Source: CAYOHP01 sp964403795 [NCBI: uncultured bacterium] (lineage in GTDB: Bacteria; Muiribacteriota; UBA6191; CAZXTJ01). From it: a DNA stretch of 64,000 nt. The notes under the pieces were generated by a model, which saw only the letters and a list, made by a program, of their open reading frames with translations, was not told the origin of the DNA and made no database searches. Every line of letters begins with the position of its first letter. The first letter of the stretch is position 1. Below are positions 61,210 through 64,000 of this stretch, in pieces. The stretch covers positions 1 through 64,000 of the forward strand of contig CAYOHP010000014.1 in assembly GCA_964403795.1 (NCBI GenBank), read 5' to 3'. Position numbers and translations under genes: made by a program.

Positions 61210-62614
61210 GGGGGCCGCCCGGCTCGAACCCCAGTTCGACCTCGAGGTCGTCGGGGTCCAGGCCACCGCTGCCGAGCAGCCGCAGCCGTCCCCTCCCGCC
61301 TTCCTGCCCGAACCACTCGAGGCGGGGCTCGGGGGCACCGGGGGCGGCATGGAAGGCGTGGCCCGTCGCCGGACCCGCTCCCGCCTCGAGCCTGAGGACC
61401 AGCGCCCGGTCCGGATCCCGGGCCATCGCCAGACGCCTGCCGTCCGGGAGCACCGCCAGCACCAGGGGAGGCTCCCCCGGACGCGGCTCGGCGAGGACCC
61501 GGGGAGGATCGACCCGGTGGTCCCTCAGCCGTCCCTCGGGATCCCTCCGCATCACCATGGGAAGGCCGGGAGCCGTCACCTGGCCGTCTTCCCGGTCCCC
61601 GGCCGTCAACGGCACCCGAGAGGCCGACGCGTCCCCGAGCGCGACGACCCCGAGACCGACGAGTCCCGCGGCCAGCAAGGTCTCGACCCCCAGCCGCGCC
61701 AGGAAGCCCCGACCGGGCCCGGCTCGCCGCAGGGGCGGCACCGATGCAGGGGTCTGGCGCGGCAGCTCCTGGGTGTCGGCCCCGGGGCTCGGCATCGCCC
61801 GGGTGCGATCCGGTTCCAGGGCCGCCAGTCGCGCCTCGAGTTCAGCACCGGAGGTGGGCCGCCGTTCCGGGGCCACCGCCACGCAGGCGGAGAGGATCCC
61901 GCGCAGGCCGGGGTCCTCGATCCCGGAGAGGAGCTCGGCGACCCGCTCGCTGGCGAAGGCCGGGAGGTGGAGGCGGCGGCCTGCGGCCAGCTCGATCAGG
62001 GTGAGGCCCAGGCCGAAGAGATCGGAGCGGGGACTGTAGAGATCGGCCGCCAGCAGCTCGGGCGCCAGGTAGGCGGGCGTGCCGACCACCCGTCCGGTGC
62101 CGGTGAGGCCGCCATGGTCCTCCGGCCGCCCCAGCCCGAGGTCGGTGAGCCAGGCCTTCCCATGCTCGTCGAGCAGGATGTTCGAGGGCTTCACGTCGCG
62201 ATGGAGGATGCCCATCCCGTGGAGCGCGTGGAGGGCGGAGGCGATGCGGCGGCCGACCTCGACCACCTCGCCCCGGGTCGCCTTGCCGCGGGCCTCGATC
62301 CGGTCGGAGAGCGTGCCGCCGGGGAGGTAGCGGAACACCAGGTAGGGCGGCCGGTGGTCGAGTCGGGCGTCGAGCAGGGGGACCAGGGCCTCGTGGCTGG
62401 CGGCCAGGAGCAGCTTGGCTTCCCGCTCCAGGCGGGCCAGGGAGTCGTCGTCCGCCCGCATCACCTCCAGGACCTTGAGCGCCACCGGGCGATCGAGGTT
62501 CCGGTCCCGGGCCAGGTAGACGGTGCCCATGCCGCCCCGGCCCAGGGTGCGCTCGACCTCGTAGCGTCCGGCGGCGAGGGCGGTGCGGGCGGAGGGGGGA
62601 GGGGAGCGGTCCAT
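61169..62614 (-). CDS. Transmembrane Ser/Thr protein kinase with DLG motif
   Basis: A 481-residue kinase. It has LGRGGMGTVYLA, VALKV, HRDVKPSNI and APELL, but the metal-binding motif reads LTDLGLG, DLG for DFG, a tolerated change in active kinases. One transmembrane helix (VETLLAAGLVGLGVVALG, about 303-320) is followed by a 160-residue beta-rich outer domain. TACCCT (62634 to 62629) ends 14 bases before ATG 62614. It is divergent from the pseudokinase-like gene. Confidence 0.88.
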   Translation of the reverse strand: MDRSPPPSARTALAAGRYEVERTLGRGGMGTVYLARDRNLDRPVALKVLEVMRADDDSLARLEREAKLLLAASHEALVPLLDARLDHRPPYLVFRYLPGGTLSDRIEARGKATRGEVVEVGRRIASALHALHGMGILHRDVKPSNILLDEHGKAWLTDLGLGRPEDHGGLTGTGRVVGTPAYLAPELLAADLYSPRSDLFGLGLTLIELAAGRRLHLPAFASERVAELLSGIEDPGLRGILSACVAVAPERRPTSGAELEARLAALEPDRTRAMPSPGADTQELPRQTPASVPPLRRAGPGRGFLARLGVETLLAAGLVGLGVVALGDASASRVPLTAGDREDGQVTAPGLPMVMRRDPEGRLRDHRVDPPRVLAEPRPGEPPLVLAVLPDGRRLAMARDPDRALVLRLEAGAGPATGHAFHAAPGAPEPRLEWFGQEGGRGRLRLLGSGGLDPDDLEVELGFEPGGPLIPLGTRPARPGP

Positions 62615-62628
62615 GTTCGTCGGGGCCC

Positions 62629-62634
62629 AGGGTA
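62629..62634 (-). promoter_or_regulatory. -10 element TACCCT
   Basis: On the minus strand GCTACCCT lies 14 bases before ATG 62614. Confidence 0.5.
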
Positions 62635-62665
62635 GCGGGGAACGTCCCGGGCCGGTGCGGACCGG

Positions 62666-62671
62666 TAGACT
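62666..62671 (+). promoter_or_regulatory. -10 element TAGACT
   Basis: GGTAGACT lies 26 bases before ATG 62698; the leader would carry GGGGAGGG. Confidence 0.5.
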
Positions 62672-62697
62672 GGGAGGTGCGGCCGAGGGGAGGGTCC

Positions 62698-64000
62698 ATG
62701 GTCGATCGGGGGACCTTGGTCGGGGGGCGGTACCGGGTCACGGTGGAACTCGGCCCCGGTCCCGTGGGCACGCGCTTCGACGCGACCGACGAGACCGGGG
62801 GCGGCGAGGTCGAGCTCGAACTCGCCGGCGACGATCTGGTCTCCGATCCGGACGCCCGGGTCCGGTTCCTGAGGGAAGCCCGACGCCTCGCCCGGCTCCA
62901 GCACCCCGCCATCGCCAGGATCCTGGAGGTGGGGGAGGACACGGGACCAGAGGGAGGCCCCCGGGTGTTCCTGGTCAAGGAACGGCTCGGGGGGCCGACC
63001 TTGGCGGCCCATCTGGCCCGCCTGGGGACTCTCGATCCCCCTCGGGTCGGCGCGGTGCTGGCTCCGCTCGCCGCCGGACTCGACCATGCCCACGCACAGG
63101 GCGCCGTCCACCGGGACCTGCGGACGGCCGCCATCGCCTTCGATCGGGCTCCCGACGAGGGAGGCGTGCCCAGGATCCGGGACTTCGGACTGGCCGTCGA
63201 GGTCGAGCGGACCCTGGGCCTGACCCGGCCCGGGGCTGCCCGGATGCCGCCTCCGGGGTCGCTCGCCTACCAGGCTCCCGAGGTCTTCCTGGGTCGGTCC
63301 ACGAGACCCTCCATGGACCACTGGTCGCTGGCGGTGGTCGCCTGGGAGCTGCTCGTGGGGCGACTCCCCTTCCCGGGCCCCGACTCCGAGGTGCGACGTC
63401 AGGTCCTGGAGGGCGACCTCGTGCCGCCCGGGCTCGCTCCGGGGATCGACGCGGTCCTGGTCCGGGCCCTGGACCGGGATCCGGGCCGGCGCTTCCCCGA
63501 CGCCCGGGCACTGGTCGAGGCCCTTGCGCGCCGCGATGCTCCCCCGGAGGGACCTCCGGCGACGACCTCCCCCGAGGTCGGCCCGGAGCCCGCTCCGGAG
63601 GAGGAATCCCTCTCGTTCTTCGAGAAGATCCTGGCTCTCGCCATGACCCTCGCCGGTCTGGGCCTGACGCTGGCGATCGGCTTCCCGATCCTCTCGGGAG
63701 CCGCCGACGTGGTCGCCAAGGTCGGCTACATCGGTCTCCACCTCGGCGATCCGGAGGCCCTCCCCCGGGAAGGGAACCTCTGCTTCAAGGATCTCTGCTT
63801 CCGGACCGACACCGAGAAGCGGCACCTGGCAGGCCGTCCGGGCTACACCAGCGAGTCCGAGGCGTGGTTCTGCCCGGACCACGGACCCTCGGGGTGGTTC
63901 ACCGACACCAAGTTCGACGGGGCGGCCCTGACGTTCTACTGGATGACCGTGATGTCGCTGGCGGGCGGCTTCCTGGCCGCGTGCCTGGCGCTGCTGGCGC
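62698..64000 (+). CDS. Kinase-like membrane protein, probable pseudokinase (right-truncated)
   Basis: The reading frame is open from ATG 62698 to the window edge (434 codons seen). The fold of a Ser/Thr kinase is clear: Gly-loop LGPGPVGTRF, catalytic loop VHRDLRTAAIAF, IRDFGLAV, YQAPEVF. However, the beta-3 strand reads VELELAGDD with no lysine, and the catalytic loop has Thr-Ala-Ala where Lys-x-x-Asn is expected, so phosphotransfer is unlikely. A hydrophobic helix follows (ILALAMTLAGLGLTLAIGFP, about 311-330), then a Cys-containing segment (CFKDLCF, WFCPDHGP) and another helix at the edge. Confidence 0.8.
   Translation, partial: MVDRGTLVGGRYRVTVELGPGPVGTRFDATDETGGGEVELELAGDDLVSDPDARVRFLREARRLARLQHPAIARILEVGEDTGPEGGPRVFLVKERLGGPTLAAHLARLGTLDPPRVGAVLAPLAAGLDHAHAQGAVHRDLRTAAIAFDRAPDEGGVPRIRDFGLAVEVERTLGLTRPGAARMPPPGSLAYQAPEVFLGRSTRPSMDHWSLAVVAWELLVGRLPFPGPDSEVRRQVLEGDLVPPGLAPGIDAVLVRALDRDPGRRFPDARALVEALARRDAPPEGPPATTSPEVGPEPAPEEESLSFFEKILALAMTLAGLGLTLAIGFPILSGAADVVAKVGYIGLHLGDPEALPREGNLCFKDLCFRTDTEKRHLAGRPGYTSESEAWFCPDHGPSGWFTDTKFDGAALTFYWMTVMSLAGGFLAACLALLA

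Overview
The window is a very GC-rich (about 70% by eye), densely coded stretch of a diderm bacterial chromosome. The diderm call rests on a TolC-type outer-membrane factor with an RND pump, an outer-membrane beta-barrel, lipobox proteins and a heptosyltransferase-like GT9 enzyme. Six Hanks-type Ser/Thr kinase genes, a prepilin-like protein, TatC and many lineage-specific secreted proteins fit a high-GC Planctomycetota (or less likely Myxococcota or Acidobacteriota) genome. That placement is inference; there is no rRNA or other phylogenetic marker here, and I found no tRNA, CRISPR array, insertion sequence or prophage.

Layout. 1-8.2 kb: end of a sigma-54 activator, a LON-domain protein, an RseC-like membrane protein, a phospholipase-D-like protein, small leaderless genes including a metallopeptidase, a Uma2 nuclease and a kinase. 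8.3-11.8 kb: cell-surface proteins and a ferredoxin. 11.9-22 kb: kinase, REC-CpaE fusion, STAS protein, overlapping miaB-recJ, and a kinase with a large ectodomain. 22-28.1 kb: prepilin-like protein overlapping tatC, an envelope protein, an L,D-transpeptidase and a HAD phosphatase. 28.4-39.2 kb: a long minus-strand run (adaptor, RND pump, McrB-like ATPase, two membrane proteins, SpoU methyltransferase, kinase) with a divergent tolC-like gene. 40-45.6 kb: a predicted small RNA, a Pro-rich secreted protein, acyl-CoA dehydrogenase, GDT1-like protein, GH76 enzyme, MFS transporter and a Tat-exported Tyr/Ser-rich protein. 45.6-47.6 kb: a repeat-bearing, locally AT-richer stretch followed by hipBA. 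47.6-51.6 kb: a four-gene radical-SAM/SPASM plus GT9 operon. 51.6-57 kb: a D-glutamate/5-oxoproline module, including a triple-domain hydantoinase/oxoprolinase/DUF1445 fusion. 57-64 kb: a lipase, a candidate structured RNA with a strong terminator, two unknown proteins, a kinase and a right-truncated apparent pseudokinase.

Gene-expression features recur. Many starts lie 6-20 bases behind a TANNNT element that usually reads G-N-TANNCT, so several genes should be leaderless or nearly so. Within operons, stop and start codons overlap as ATGA or GTGA at least seven times. At three divergent loci the two -10 elements share bases.

The most unusual systems are (a) the HyuA-HyuB-DUF1445 fusion overlapping a DUF4392 gene, (b) the radical-SAM triad in which one member has lost the radical-SAM cysteines, and (c) two transcription units that appear to encode RNAs rather than proteins.
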